Under the pieces are notes generated by a model. That model did no database searches and was not told where the DNA came from. It saw only the letters and a list, made by a program, of their open reading frames with translations. Shown here piece after piece: positions 17,123-25,837 of a DNA stretch of 64,000 nt. Numbering within the stretch: the stretch's first letter is position 1; each line of letters begins with the position of its first letter. Both the position numbers and the translations under genes were made by a program. Where the stretch lies: the NCBI GenBank assembly GCA_900315845.1, contig OOHK01000001.1:186001-250000 (forward strand). Reading direction: 5' to 3'. The DNA comes from Candidatus Avelusimicrobium luingense (GTDB lineage: Bacteria; Elusimicrobiota; Elusimicrobia; Elusimicrobiales; Elusimicrobiaceae).

Positions 17123-18286
17123 TTACTCCTGTAGCCAACGTTGCGGATCTACCGCCGCTGTACCTTGGCGAATTTCAAAATACACAGCACTTTGGCCCGT
17201 GCCGGAGGAGGATTGCGTATCCCGCCCGGCCGTACCGATTACACCTTGCACACCTAATTTATCACCTACCGCCACTTGAATTTCCCGCAGGAAACCATAA
17301 ATGGTGAAAAATCCTTTGGTGTGGTCTAAAATCACTACATTTCCATACGATCTAAAGGGGCCTGCATAAATAACACTTCCGGCCGCTACCGCACGCACCG
17401 GCTCACCGGAACGGGCGGCGATTTTAATACCATCGCGGAAAATCCATGTATTAAGATCGGCCCGATATTCTTTACCGAACTTACTAATGACTTGGCCCTT
17501 CACCGGCCAAGGCAAACTGTGCACAGGCACGCTAATTTGCGGCCCGGTGTTATTTTGTTTAGCCGACGACGTATTATTCTTTTTGGCGGCGGCTTTACGT
17601 TTTTTCTCAAACGAAGCAAGCAAATCATTTAAGGCGGCTGCCGATTTATTGAGTTCGTTAATCTCTTTACGCACCGCAGCAACTTTGCGTTTGGTACTGT
17701 CCAAATCTTGTTTTTTCTTATTAAACGATTTGGAAATAACTTGCCGTTCTTCTTCAATACGTGAACTTTGCGCCAATAATTTTTTGTTGCGTTCTTCAAA
17801 CGTATGGATACGTGCTTTAGCCTCTTGTTTGGCGTGCTCCAACGTAACTGTAAAAGCGGCCTTGTGCGTCAGCATACGGTCTAAAAAAATATCTTGCTCT
17901 AAACTGTATCCGCCGGGACAAAACGAACAATCCGGCGTAAAATAATAATTTTCCAACTCTCCGGAAAATACGCCTTCCCACAACGGGATACTACGCTCTA
18001 AAGCGGCCCGTTTATCTTCTACGGAAAGTAAATTTTGCTCCAACGCGGAAATATCCGACTCTACTTTATTTTTAAGTTGTTGCGTACGAACTTTTTGGTT
18101 TTCCAACGCGGTCATTTCTTTGGAAATGCGTTGTTCCTGTTCGCGGTATTTTTTGAGTTCGTTTTCCTTTTGCGCGGTTTCTTTTTTAATACGTTCTATT
18201 TCGCGTTTATGGTCGGCGGCCTCATCTGCATAAACAGACGAGCCGCTCATCACTAACGCGAACAGTACGATTAAAATTTTTGCCAT
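17123..18286 (-). CDS. EnvC-like murein hydrolase activator, degenerate LytM domain
   Basis: Periplasmic protein of 387 residues with a signal peptide (1-20, ending SVYA). Two long coiled coils (~22-115 and ~150-245) flank a CSFCPGG pair, then a LytM/M23 domain (~270-385: GQVISKFGKEY, GEPVRAVAAGSVIYAG, GNVVILDHTKGFFTIYG). M23 zinc ligands are replaced: FRDGIKI where His is expected, FTIYGFL where YGHL is usual, and AVYFEIR where LHFEIR is usual. It is therefore probably not an enzyme but an activator of amidases, as E. coli EnvC is, regulated by FtsEX. It overlaps ftsX by 16 bases, matching that pairing. Confidence 0.92.
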   Translation of the reverse strand: MAKILIVLFALVMSGSSVYADEAADHKREIERIKKETAQKENELKKYREQEQRISKEMTALENQKVRTQQLKNKVESDISALEQNLLSVEDKRAALERSIPLWEGVFSGELENYYFTPDCSFCPGGYSLEQDIFLDRMLTHKAAFTVTLEHAKQEAKARIHTFEERNKKLLAQSSRIEEERQVISKSFNKKKQDLDSTKRKVAAVRKEINELNKSAAALNDLLASFEKKRKAAAKKNNTSSAKQNNTGPQISVPVHSLPWPVKGQVISKFGKEYRADLNTWIFRDGIKIAARSGEPVRAVAAGSVIYAGPFRSYGNVVILDHTKGFFTIYGFLREIQVAVGDKLGVQGVIGTAGRDTQSSSGTGQSAVYFEIRQGTAAVDPQRWLQE

Positions 18287-19065
18287 TTAGATAACGTCCA
18301 TCCAAAAATTGCACAAAACACCGTCAACAAAATTTGTTGTGCCGGCGTAGTAAGCGTCCACAACGAATCATTCAAAAATCCGGTGGGATAAATAAGCAGT
18401 ATAAAACATCCCCAGGCTATCAAAGCGGCTAATATCCCCGAAATCATCCCCCCCATAAAATGCGTGCGGGTTTGTTTGCTGGGATATGCCTCTACAAAGA
18501 ACATAAATACTAAAAATACTAATAACGTCAGCCCCATGGATAAGCGCAATAATTTAAGGCAAAGCCCCGTCGTAAATAACAACTGGGCATGCTCATTATT
18601 ATAGTGGGCCGTCAATCCCTTATACTCCGCCGTCAGATTGGCAATCAACGGTTCCACATTACGCACGGCCGTCGGCACCAACCGCAGTTCAAAATAAGCC
18701 GGCATTTTATTACGGCCCATTAACAATAACGATTGGGCCAGTTGCGGGTTTTGTTGCTGGACGACTTTAAGTGCATCTTGCGAGGAGAACAATTTAACAG
18801 AGGCAATATCTGCCTTTTGGTTAAGCGTCTCTCCCATTTGGGCCAAAGTAGCATTATCTGCCGGCATATCTACCGTCAAAATAACTTTGAAAGCACGGTT
18901 CATATCGCTATAATACTGTTCCAAACGGGTTTGCACCATCAGCAACGTTTGCCACAATAAGGCAACGGCAAATACTAATAAAAATAAGCGCCGGTGCAAA
19001 CGTAATTTTGATTTTTCCGCCGGAGCAGTTTTAGGCTGATTATCCTCAAATAAATCGCGTGCCAT
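18271..19065 (-). CDS. ftsX: Cell division protein FtsX
   Basis: Inner-membrane ABC-type permease component that transmits ATP hydrolysis by FtsE to periplasmic EnvC-like activators. 264 residues. Topology fits FtsX: one membrane helix (~27-45), a periplasmic domain (~50-160, containing VILTVDMPADNATL and KLFSSQDAL), then three C-terminal helices (~165-260). Sequence identity to FtsX is weak, so the call rests on topology, the SQDAL-type motif of the extracellular domain and the overlapping EnvC-like gene. No ftsE is next to it; glgA lies upstream instead, so FtsE must be encoded elsewhere. Confidence 0.83.
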   Translation of the reverse strand: MARDLFEDNQPKTAPAEKSKLRLHRRLFLLVFAVALLWQTLLMVQTRLEQYYSDMNRAFKVILTVDMPADNATLAQMGETLNQKADIASVKLFSSQDALKVVQQQNPQLAQSLLLMGRNKMPAYFELRLVPTAVRNVEPLIANLTAEYKGLTAHYNNEHAQLLFTTGLCLKLLRLSMGLTLLVFLVFMFFVEAYPSKQTRTHFMGGMISGILAALIAWGCFILLIYPTGFLNDSLWTLTTPAQQILLTVFCAIFGWTLSKWQKF

Positions 19066-19081
19066 ACTTTCTCCCGTTACG

Positions 19082-20530
19082 TTATGCTAAAGTTTTGCGG
19101 TACAATTCCAAATAGGCGCGTGCCGATTTGTCCCACGATAAATCTTGCCGCATGGCATTACGCACCAAATGCAACCAGACTTTTTTATCCGCAAAAATCT
19201 TCAAGACATTATCCAAGGTTTGGGCCAGTCCTTTTTCGGTAAACGGATGAATAAAAAATCCGGTAGCCGTATCTTCATTCCGCCCGTTATAGCCACGCAC
19301 CGTATCTACCAGTCCGCCCACATGAGAAACCACCGGTACCGTACCGTATTTCATTGCAATTAACTGCGATAAACCGCACGGCTCAAAGCGAGAAGGCATC
19401 AAAAATATATCCGCTCCCGCGTAAATACGGTGAGCCAATTCTTCATTTAAGGCACCATAGAAACTGACTTGTCCGGCGTGCGTACGCGCCAAACTTTGAA
19501 AGGCTTTTGCCAACATCGGATCGCCGGTGCCTAAAATGACAAATTGCGCACGATTGCTATATTTTTCTACTAAATTCGCCACTAAATCAAGCCCTTTTTG
19601 GTAATCTAACCGCGAAACAATACCGATAAGCGGCTTACCCGGTTCATCGGCTAATTTACATTGCTGGCGCAAAGCCTGTTTGGCGGCTGCCTTCCCTTGC
19701 TCCACTTCAGCAGCGTCATATCCGATAGGCAACACCGGGTCTAACTCCGGATCCCATATTTCGGTATCAATACCGTTGACAATACCGCAGAAACGATCGC
19801 TGCGGCTACGTAGCAATCCTTCTAAGCCAAAGCCCATGGAGTTATCTTGTTGGACTTCAAGTGCATAGTTGGGGCTGACGGTATTGATATTATCTGCAAA
19901 AACAATACCGCTCTTTAAAAAACTCATACCGCCATAATATTCAAATTTTTCCGGCGTATAATCTACCGGATGGAAACCCGCTTTGCGGAAAGAGGCATAG
20001 GAATAATGCCCTTGATAAGCAATATTATGAATCGTCAGCAAACTGCGTGTGCGCGTGTAGAACGCATCTAACTTATAGACGGTTTTTAAGTAGGCGGGAA
20101 TTAAACCGGTTTGCCAATCGTGGCAATGAATTAAATCGGGCCGGAAACCGATAAATTTACAACCTTCCAACACAGCACGGCTAAACAAAATAAACCGCTC
20201 GTCATTATCCGGATATTCCCCGGTAGGCGTACGATACAGTTCGGGGCGGTCAAAATATTTACGATTGCCCACAAAAAATACGAGCACGTTGCCCCAGTTG
20301 ATGTACGAAAGCGATACTTGTTCAATTTTATCACCTATGGGAATTAAATACACCCCGGGAACGACTTTAAGAGACGATACGCGCACAATATTGCGGTAGT
20401 GCGGTAAAAATAAAAGGACTTTATTACCTTTGCGCGAGGCAAATTGTTGGCATAATGCACCGACAACGTCGGCAAGTCCGCCCGTTTTACAAAACGGGAA
20501 CGCTTCACTGGCGGCTATTACAATATTCAT
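19082..20530 (-). CDS. glgA: Glycogen synthase GlgA
   Basis: ADP-glucose:alpha-glucan glucosyltransferase (GT5), cytoplasmic, 482 residues, the standard length. The N-terminus has the substrate motif KTGGLADVVGAL at 15-26. Other family motifs are HCHDWQTGLIPAYL, YQGHYSY, NTVSPNYA, GIVNGIDTEIWDPE, IGIVSRLDYQKGLDL, the catalytic region PSRFEPCGLSQLIAMKYGT and HVGGLVDTV. It implies that the cell stores glycogen. It lies one base after scpB in the minus-strand operon, so it is probably translated by coupling. Confidence 0.97.
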   Translation of the reverse strand: MNIVIAASEAFPFCKTGGLADVVGALCQQFASRKGNKVLLFLPHYRNIVRVSSLKVVPGVYLIPIGDKIEQVSLSYINWGNVLVFFVGNRKYFDRPELYRTPTGEYPDNDERFILFSRAVLEGCKFIGFRPDLIHCHDWQTGLIPAYLKTVYKLDAFYTRTRSLLTIHNIAYQGHYSYASFRKAGFHPVDYTPEKFEYYGGMSFLKSGIVFADNINTVSPNYALEVQQDNSMGFGLEGLLRSRSDRFCGIVNGIDTEIWDPELDPVLPIGYDAAEVEQGKAAAKQALRQQCKLADEPGKPLIGIVSRLDYQKGLDLVANLVEKYSNRAQFVILGTGDPMLAKAFQSLARTHAGQVSFYGALNEELAHRIYAGADIFLMPSRFEPCGLSQLIAMKYGTVPVVSHVGGLVDTVRGYNGRNEDTATGFFIHPFTEKGLAQTLDNVLKIFADKKVWLHLVRNAMRQDLSWDKSARAYLELYRKTLA

Positions 20531-20531
20531 C

Positions 20532-21458
20532 TTATTTCTTCTCCTCAGGGTTTTCTTCCCCGGTTACCGGGGTGGGTTTGTCCGCCGCGGGGACTTCTGC
20601 GGCGGGCTCTGTAGGCAACACAGCGGATTCGTCCGATTCGGGCAAATCACCCGGTTGTTGCGTTAAATTGTCTGCAAAAAAATCACCGCGATTGTAACTG
20701 TTGCGTTTGAAGAACGGATCCACTTGTGTACCTAACGCTTGCAAACGTTCCTCGGGATCTAATTCTTCCAACGGGATAATCGCCGGTTCGCCCAACGGTG
20801 GCAACGGCTCGCCAAACGGCAAATCTTCTTGCTTTTCATGTAAATTCTTTGCGGCAAATACTTGCAAATCAGGCAGTTCGGACAATTTATTTAAGCCAAA
20901 CATACGCAAAAATTCGTCAGTCGTTCCATACACCATAGGGCGCCCGATGGTATCCTTTTTTCCTACCACCCGCACGAGCGAGCGTTCCAACAAACGTTCA
21001 AGCGGCCCGGCGACATCTACGCCGCGAATGGCTTCCATTTCGGCACGGGTGATGGGCTGTTTATAGGCGATAATCGCCAGTGTTTCCAAAGCGGCGTTAG
21101 AGAGTTTAGTTGTCATTTTCTCGTTATACAACTTACGCACCCAACGACCATATTCGGGTTTGGTAGCCATTTGGAAACCACCGCCGATTTCCACAATTTG
21201 CACCGCACGGCCTTGCTTGGTATATTCGTCTTGCAACGCGGTAATAATTTCGCGCACTTGTTTAGCATTTGTATTATCAATGACATCGGCCAACCGGCTC
21301 GGTTTAACCGGGCGGTCAGTAATAAACAAAAGGGTTTCTATGATTTTTTTCAAATCGTCGGTTTGTACCAGTTCCGCCATAGGTTCTTGCACAGATTCCT
21401 GTGCAGGTTCTTGCGATGGGACGGTTTCCATTGGGGAATTATTTTCTTCTTGACTCAT
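20532..21458 (-). CDS. scpB: Segregation and condensation protein ScpB, with long C-terminal extension
   Basis: Kleisin-interacting winged-helix protein of the SMC-ScpAB chromosome condensin. The ScpB core spans ~30-200: LKKIIETLLFITDRPVKPSRLADV, VQIVEIGGGFQMATKPEYG, LSNAALETLAIIAYKQPITRAE, IRGVDVAGPLERLLERSLV and GRPMVYGTTDEFLRMFGL. The protein is 308 residues, against about 190 for typical ScpB. The extra ~100 C-terminal residues are acidic and Pro-rich (GEPLPPLGEPA, ESDESAVLPTEP) and probably disordered. scpA lies 9 bases upstream. Confidence 0.95.
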   Translation of the reverse strand: MSQEENNSPMETVPSQEPAQESVQEPMAELVQTDDLKKIIETLLFITDRPVKPSRLADVIDNTNAKQVREIITALQDEYTKQGRAVQIVEIGGGFQMATKPEYGRWVRKLYNEKMTTKLSNAALETLAIIAYKQPITRAEMEAIRGVDVAGPLERLLERSLVRVVGKKDTIGRPMVYGTTDEFLRMFGLNKLSELPDLQVFAAKNLHEKQEDLPFGEPLPPLGEPAIIPLEELDPEERLQALGTQVDPFFKRNSYNRGDFFADNLTQQPGDLPESDESAVLPTEPAAEVPAADKPTPVTGEENPEEKK

Positions 21459-21467
21459 ACTCTCACG

Positions 21468-22235
21468 TTAGGCAGTTGCCTCTCCATGCATTAAGGTTTG
21501 AAAATCTTTATCTTCGTTTTCGGGGTTCAAGTAAATACGAATTTGCCCCTCTTTTTCATCTTGCCGGGCGAGTAATTTTTTAATCTTAATTAACTCCAAC
21601 AGCGCCATAAAACACGTAATAATACCGCGCTTTTTCGTTTCGCCCACAAAAATTTCATCCAACAATACCCACTTGCGATGCGCGAGCATATCCACCACTT
21701 TTTGCATTTTGACTTCGATGGGGAACTCCTCAATTTTTAACATCTCAATCCGCTTACGTTCTTCCAAGCGGTCAAAAGCCCGTTTGACGGCGGCCAGTAA
21801 ATCAAACATCTGTACGTTAATTACTTTTTCGCCGTTATCAAAAATAGGCGCGGTGCGATAAAATTTATCTTTATTTTCTTCCAACTTTTGGTTTAAGTAC
21901 ACACTTGCTTCTTTGTATTTTTGATATTCTACCAGTTTAGCAATTAACTCTTTAGCCGGATCGGGCCCTTCGTTTTCCGACGTCGGGGCTTGGCTGGGCA
22001 ATAATGTTTTGGCCTTAATTTGCATCAGCGTACTGGCCATGACTAAAAAATCGCCCGCCACTTCCAAATTCAGTTCCTTCATTACGTTTAAGTAATCTAA
22101 ATACTGTTTCGTAATTTCGGCAATTGTAATATCACATACGTCTAAATTGTCTTTTTTGATAAGATGCAAGAGCAGGTCCATCGGACCTTCAAAGACGTTA
22201 ATGTGTACATTAATTGCTTCCGGCGCGTTTATCAT
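21468..22235 (-). CDS. scpA: Segregation and condensation protein ScpA
   Basis: Kleisin subunit of the SMC-ScpAB complex, 255 residues, a normal length. The N-terminal signature is FEGPMDLLLHLIKKDNLDVCDI at ~14-35, followed by IAEITKQYLDYL and LEVAGDFLVMASTLMQIKAK, all typical of ScpA. The C-terminal winged helix ends with ITCFMALLELIKIKKL. It overlaps trpS by 4 bases (ATGA-type junction) and precedes scpB, giving the usual scpA-scpB order in transcription. Confidence 0.97.
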   Translation of the reverse strand: MINAPEAINVHINVFEGPMDLLLHLIKKDNLDVCDITIAEITKQYLDYLNVMKELNLEVAGDFLVMASTLMQIKAKTLLPSQAPTSENEGPDPAKELIAKLVEYQKYKEASVYLNQKLEENKDKFYRTAPIFDNGEKVINVQMFDLLAAVKRAFDRLEERKRIEMLKIEEFPIEVKMQKVVDMLAHRKWVLLDEIFVGETKKRGIITCFMALLELIKIKKLLARQDEKEGQIRIYLNPENEDKDFQTLMHGEATA

Positions 22236-23287
22236 TTTGTTATCCGCATTACTTTTTTTACTTTACTCAACGTATCCGCTGCATTGGCACGGGCGCGTTC
22301 TTTGCCCGCTTTAACAATTTGCGTAAGTTGCGCGCTATCGTTTTCAATTTCTTTACGTCGCGCCGCAAACGACGTCAACTCCGGCTCCATAAGTGCAAAC
22401 AATTCTTTTTTACATGCCACACACCCCAAGGCTCCGGCCTTACATTCTTCGCAGCGTTTGGCGGCTTGGGGATTATAAATTTTATGGAATGCATACACCA
22501 CGCACCCTTCGGGGTTAGCCGGATCGGTGGCTTTTTTCTTATTCGGGTCCGTGAACATGGTCATCACTTTTTTACGCACACTATCCAAATCTTCCCCTAA
22601 CGAAATAGCATTGTTATACGATTTAGACATCTTGCGTCCGTCGATACCCGGCACACGTGCTACCGCGGTGTATAGGGGTTTCGGTTCGGTAAAAACCTGT
22701 TGGCCGTAAATTTGTTCAAAACGGCGCATCAAATCGCGGGCAATTTCCAAATGAGCGGTTTGGTCTTTTCCTACCGGGACAAACGACGCTTGTTGAATAA
22801 GAATATCCGTCGCCATGAGCACCGGATACCCTAAAAATCCAAAGCAGGAAATTTCTTCGTCTCCCGCAATAGAAGCGAGTTTTTCACCTAAGGATTTTTC
22901 GTCTAATTGTCCGGCATATTTTTGCTTAAAAAGTTCTTGTAATTGTTCTTTGTACGTCGGGTTTCTAAGCAGCCATCCTAACGGGGTAATCATACCAAGT
23001 AACGTATTTAATTCGCTGACTTCCGGCACGTCCGACTGGATAAAAATGGTGCATTTTTGGGGATCAAGTCCGGCGGTAAGCCAATCGATAAGCATATCGT
23101 GCGAGTTAGCGGCTAAATTTTCCGTTTGTTGGTAAGCCGTCGTCAGCGAGTGCAAATCGGCCACAAAGAAAAAGCAGTTGTAATTATTTTGCAAAGATAC
23201 CCAGTTCTTAAGTGCCCCGTGGAAATTGCCTAAATGCAATTTGCCCGTCGGGCGCATTCCGGAAAGTACGATTTTTTTATCTGTCAT
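22232..23287 (-). CDS. trpS: Tryptophanyl-tRNA synthetase
   Basis: Class I aminoacyl-tRNA synthetase that charges tRNA-Trp; 351 residues. The HIGH-type signature is GKLHLGNFHGAL at ~15-26, and the KMSKS loop is GRKMSKSYNN near 215. Other family segments are FVADLHSLTT, FIQSDVPEVSELN and VPVGKDQTAHLEIARDL. The C-terminal region carries a cluster CEECKAG-CVACKK (four Cys in two CxxC pairs), which may bind a metal; this is seen in some bacterial TrpRS. It sits 10 bases after the S2P-protease gene. Confidence 0.97.
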   Translation of the reverse strand: MTDKKIVLSGMRPTGKLHLGNFHGALKNWVSLQNNYNCFFFVADLHSLTTAYQQTENLAANSHDMLIDWLTAGLDPQKCTIFIQSDVPEVSELNTLLGMITPLGWLLRNPTYKEQLQELFKQKYAGQLDEKSLGEKLASIAGDEEISCFGFLGYPVLMATDILIQQASFVPVGKDQTAHLEIARDLMRRFEQIYGQQVFTEPKPLYTAVARVPGIDGRKMSKSYNNAISLGEDLDSVRKKVMTMFTDPNKKKATDPANPEGCVVYAFHKIYNPQAAKRCEECKAGALGCVACKKELFALMEPELTSFAARRKEIENDSAQLTQIVKAGKERARANAADTLSKVKKVMRITK

Positions 23288-23297
23288 AACAACCCTC

Positions 23298-23936
23298 TTA
23301 AAAATTTATAATGCGAAGAATAACATTTAATACAAACGCGGCAGGCGGCCAAATTAAATATTTTACCGCTCCCGTCAAAATAAGTATAAGCACCAGCCAC
23401 ATACCAAAACGGCTGAAAAAATTATCGTAGGCAATAGCCGCTTTAACGGGGAGCAACGCCGTTACAATGCGGCCGCCGTCAAGCGGGGTAATAGGCATTA
23501 AGTTAAACACAGCCAACATCACGTTAATTAAAATACCGTATTGTAACAAAGAAAAAGCATTTTTTACCGTTGAAGCAGAAAGGGATCCTTGTGCAAGCAA
23601 TACAATTTTTAACACCATAGCAAACACTACGGCCAATACTAAATTGACGGCCGGGCCAGCTATGGCTACTTTACCCATATCACGGCGCGGAGATGGCAAA
23701 CGCAAGACATTTACCGGAACGGGTTTAGCCCAACCGAATAGCGGCAATCCGGTAAAATAACAAAATAGCGGCACGAGAATAGTACCGTATTTATCAATAT
23801 GAGCCAGCGGATTAAAGGTTAAGCGCCCGGAAAGATAGGCCGTATCATCCCCAAGAGAATAAGCCACATAGCCATGGGCAACTTCGTGTACAATAATAGA
23901 AAAAAACAAAACTGGTATAAAAAGTATAAATTCCAT
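23298..23936 (-). CDS. Site-2 protease family (M50) membrane metalloprotease
   Basis: Intramembrane zinc metalloprotease of the compact M50 group (Rv0359/YwhC-like), 212 residues with about six hydrophobic segments. The zinc site is IIVHEVAHGYVAY (HExxH at ~18-22), and the second motif is NLMPITPLDGGRI with the Asp ligand near 155. It lacks a PDZ domain, unlike RseP. Substrate unknown. It is the first gene of the long operon that runs to 11980. No Shine-Dalgarno is visible; a TAAAAT box lies nine bases before the ATG, so the leader may be only a few bases long. Confidence 0.93.
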   Translation of the reverse strand: MEFILFIPVLFFSIIVHEVAHGYVAYSLGDDTAYLSGRLTFNPLAHIDKYGTILVPLFCYFTGLPLFGWAKPVPVNVLRLPSPRRDMGKVAIAGPAVNLVLAVVFAMVLKIVLLAQGSLSASTVKNAFSLLQYGILINVMLAVFNLMPITPLDGGRIVTALLPVKAAIAYDNFFSRFGMWLVLILILTGAVKYLIWPPAAFVLNVILRIINF

Positions 23937-24033
23937 ACAGTATATATTTTACTATTTTATACGCGATTATGCACTATACACCGGAAGAATTTTTTAATAT
24001 AAAAAGACTATATCGTTTTTCTTAAAAAACCAT

Positions 24034-24062
24034 AAAAAAACAGGAGCAACTTTTGTTGCTCC
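24034..24062 (-). terminator. Rho-independent terminator of pilin 24091
   Basis: Stem GGAGCAAC / GTTGCTCC with an AAAA loop, then a T run on the minus strand. It lies 29 bases after the pilin stop. Confidence 0.88.
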
Positions 24063-24090
24063 CGCCAAAAACGATACAAAGGCCCATCTC

Positions 24091-24630
24091 TTATTCTTCC
24101 CCGTCTTCATAACAGGCCGATTCTGTGCCGTCTGAACAGCATGCAGAAACCGGATTTTCAATCCCGCAAAAATCGGCACACAAACTTTGGCCGTTTGGTT
24201 CCGGACTTTCACAAGTCACATATTCGCTTAAATAAAACCGTACGAGCGTATAATTATATGTCATTTCTTTATTGTAATTATAACGGATGGCTTCCGCATA
24301 TCCCTCATCCGGCTCTCCATCGTAAATGGTGACGGCAAAACCATTACTATTGACGCCGGTAACTGGATCTCCTTGGGTATAATAAGTCGCCCCGGTCGCT
24401 CCTTGGGGGGCCACATCTAACGTGGCAAAATTCGTTGTAAACTTATTGTTTCCCATCCAATTGCGTTGTTGGGCTTTCGCAATAGCATCTAACAACATAA
24501 CGGCTTCTGTCATACGAGCGCGTTCTACCGCTTTCATATATTGCGGCATGGCAAGCGCGGCCAAAATACCGATAATAAGCACCACCACTAATAATTCAAT
24601 CAGCGTGAAACCCGTTTTGTTTGATTTCAT
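24091..24630 (-). CDS. Type IV prepilin (pilin A of six), Cys-rich C-terminus
   Basis: Type IV pilin/pseudopilin subunit, 179 residues. Leader MKSNKTG, cleavage after Gly, then mature FTLIELLVVVLIIGILAALA with Glu at +5, the class III signal recognised by a PilD-type peptidase. The helix continues AMPQYMKAVERARMTEAVML. The C-terminal ~45 residues contain six Cys (CESPEPNG, CADFCG, CCSDGTESACYEDGEE), so disulphides probably stabilise the globular head. It is a single gene with its own promoter and terminator between the S2P-protease gene and cca, not in a pil operon; PilB, C, D and Q are absent from the window. Confidence 0.93.
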   Translation of the reverse strand: MKSNKTGFTLIELLVVVLIIGILAALAMPQYMKAVERARMTEAVMLLDAIAKAQQRNWMGNNKFTTNFATLDVAPQGATGATYYTQGDPVTGVNSNGFAVTIYDGEPDEGYAEAIRYNYNKEMTYNYTLVRFYLSEYVTCESPEPNGQSLCADFCGIENPVSACCSDGTESACYEDGEE

Positions 24631-24670
24631 TTTTAGTCCTTACATCAAACACATTCTTTTGAAATATATT

Positions 24671-24698
24671 ATTATATTACCAAAAAATCACATTTCAA
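24671..24698 (-). promoter_or_regulatory. Promoter of pilin 24091
   Basis: TTGAAA (24693-24698), 16-base spacer containing a T6 run, and a perfect TATAAT (24671-24676) on the minus strand. Its -35 box directly abuts the T run of the preceding cca terminator. Confidence 0.7.
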
Positions 24699-24725
24699 AA
24701 AACCCCTTTTTTAAAAGAGGTTTTT
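24697..24725 (-). terminator. Terminator of the CpXC-cca operon
   Basis: Imperfect A/T-rich hairpin (AAAAACCTC..GGGGTTTTTT arms) just after the cca stop at 24731, ending in a T run on the minus strand. Confidence 0.65.
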
Positions 24726-24730
24726 CATAT

Positions 24731-25837
24731 TCATTTTTTAACTAATTTCAATGCATCCGACTTGTTTTTAACGCGCCCTTCCCATTGGGCTTGACGCACA
24801 CGCGTCAAAGCAGAAGAAATATGCCGGCCGGCCAGTCCAATATCTTTCAGTTCCCGGCCCGTCAGCACGCAAGGCTCTAAAGCCTCCGGAGGCAGGTGGG
24901 TGGATACGGCTTGTAAAATTCTCTTTTTAGTCAGAGAAAGCGGCCCGAGCGGACTTTGTTTTTCCTGATTTACTTTCCAAGCGCCTAAAATTTCATGGGT
25001 AAAATCCGCCGGCACACGTAAACTGCGGATAAATTCTTCGCCGCTATCTTGCAATTGGCACGCCAAAATACCCAAACGTTCCACCACAGAATCCGTACGC
25101 AACAAAGCCGGGCTCCACGTGATACCGGGCCAGGCAAATTTAAGCAAATCGTATTTGTCCATCAGTTGAAAAATATCTTTTACGCGCGGTTCTTCTAAAA
25201 TTTTCAAAAACTCATGGCTAAACCGATCGCGAGATACCAAAAGCGGATATTCCCCCTTGACGGCCTCACGCAACAACCGCTCGGTTTTGGGAGCCAGTTT
25301 CCACCCGAAACGTCCGGCAAAACGTACCGCCCGATATAAACGGGTAGGATCATCTAAAAAACTTTTTTCGTGCAAAATACGCACGAGGCCGCGCTCAATA
25401 TCTTTTTTGGCACCAAACGGATCATACAATTGCCCAAACGTATTCGGAAGGATAGAAAAACACCAAGCGTTTGTGGTAAAATCACGACGGAATAAATCGT
25501 CTTTAATATAAGGGCTGGGCTCCACTTGCGGCAAGGAACCCGGGTAGGGATAGGTTTCTTTGCGGGTACGCACCATATCCAACTTAACGCCGCTATCCAA
25601 ATCTACGCGGTACGTAAAAAACCGCGAAAATTTATGTTTATTTCCCCCCCATTGTTTGATACAAAATCCGGCCACGGATTCTTGATTACCGCTAAAGGCC
25701 AAATCAATATCTTGCGTATCACGTTTTAAGTAAAAATCACGTACGGCCCCGCCCACAACCCAGGCTTTTAAGCCCAACTTGCCGGCATAGGCACCGACTT
25801 TATATAAAGGTTCTCTATATTTTTCCGGTATCATCAT
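24731..25837 (-). CDS. cca: CCA-adding tRNA nucleotidyltransferase / poly(A) polymerase family
   Basis: Class II nucleotidyltransferase, 368 residues. The N-terminal catalytic motif is WVVGGAVRDFYLKRDTQDID (GGxVRD then DxD, ~28-47), followed by RTRKETYPYPGSLP, RRDFTTNAWCFSI and the RRxx-type ARG motif DPTRLYRAVRFAGRFGW. It either adds or repairs the 3' CCA of tRNAs or, less likely, tails RNA. CCA addition is needed here: both tRNA-Arg genes in this window lack an encoded CCA, and one is about 800 bases upstream. The start overlaps the CpXC gene by 4 bases (ATGA); a second ATG follows immediately and is an alternative start. Confidence 0.92.
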   Translation of the reverse strand: MMIPEKYREPLYKVGAYAGKLGLKAWVVGGAVRDFYLKRDTQDIDLAFSGNQESVAGFCIKQWGGNKHKFSRFFTYRVDLDSGVKLDMVRTRKETYPYPGSLPQVEPSPYIKDDLFRRDFTTNAWCFSILPNTFGQLYDPFGAKKDIERGLVRILHEKSFLDDPTRLYRAVRFAGRFGWKLAPKTERLLREAVKGEYPLLVSRDRFSHEFLKILEEPRVKDIFQLMDKYDLLKFAWPGITWSPALLRTDSVVERLGILACQLQDSGEEFIRSLRVPADFTHEILGAWKVNQEKQSPLGPLSLTKKRILQAVSTHLPPEALEPCVLTGRELKDIGLAGRHISSALTRVRQAQWEGRVKNKSDALKLVKK

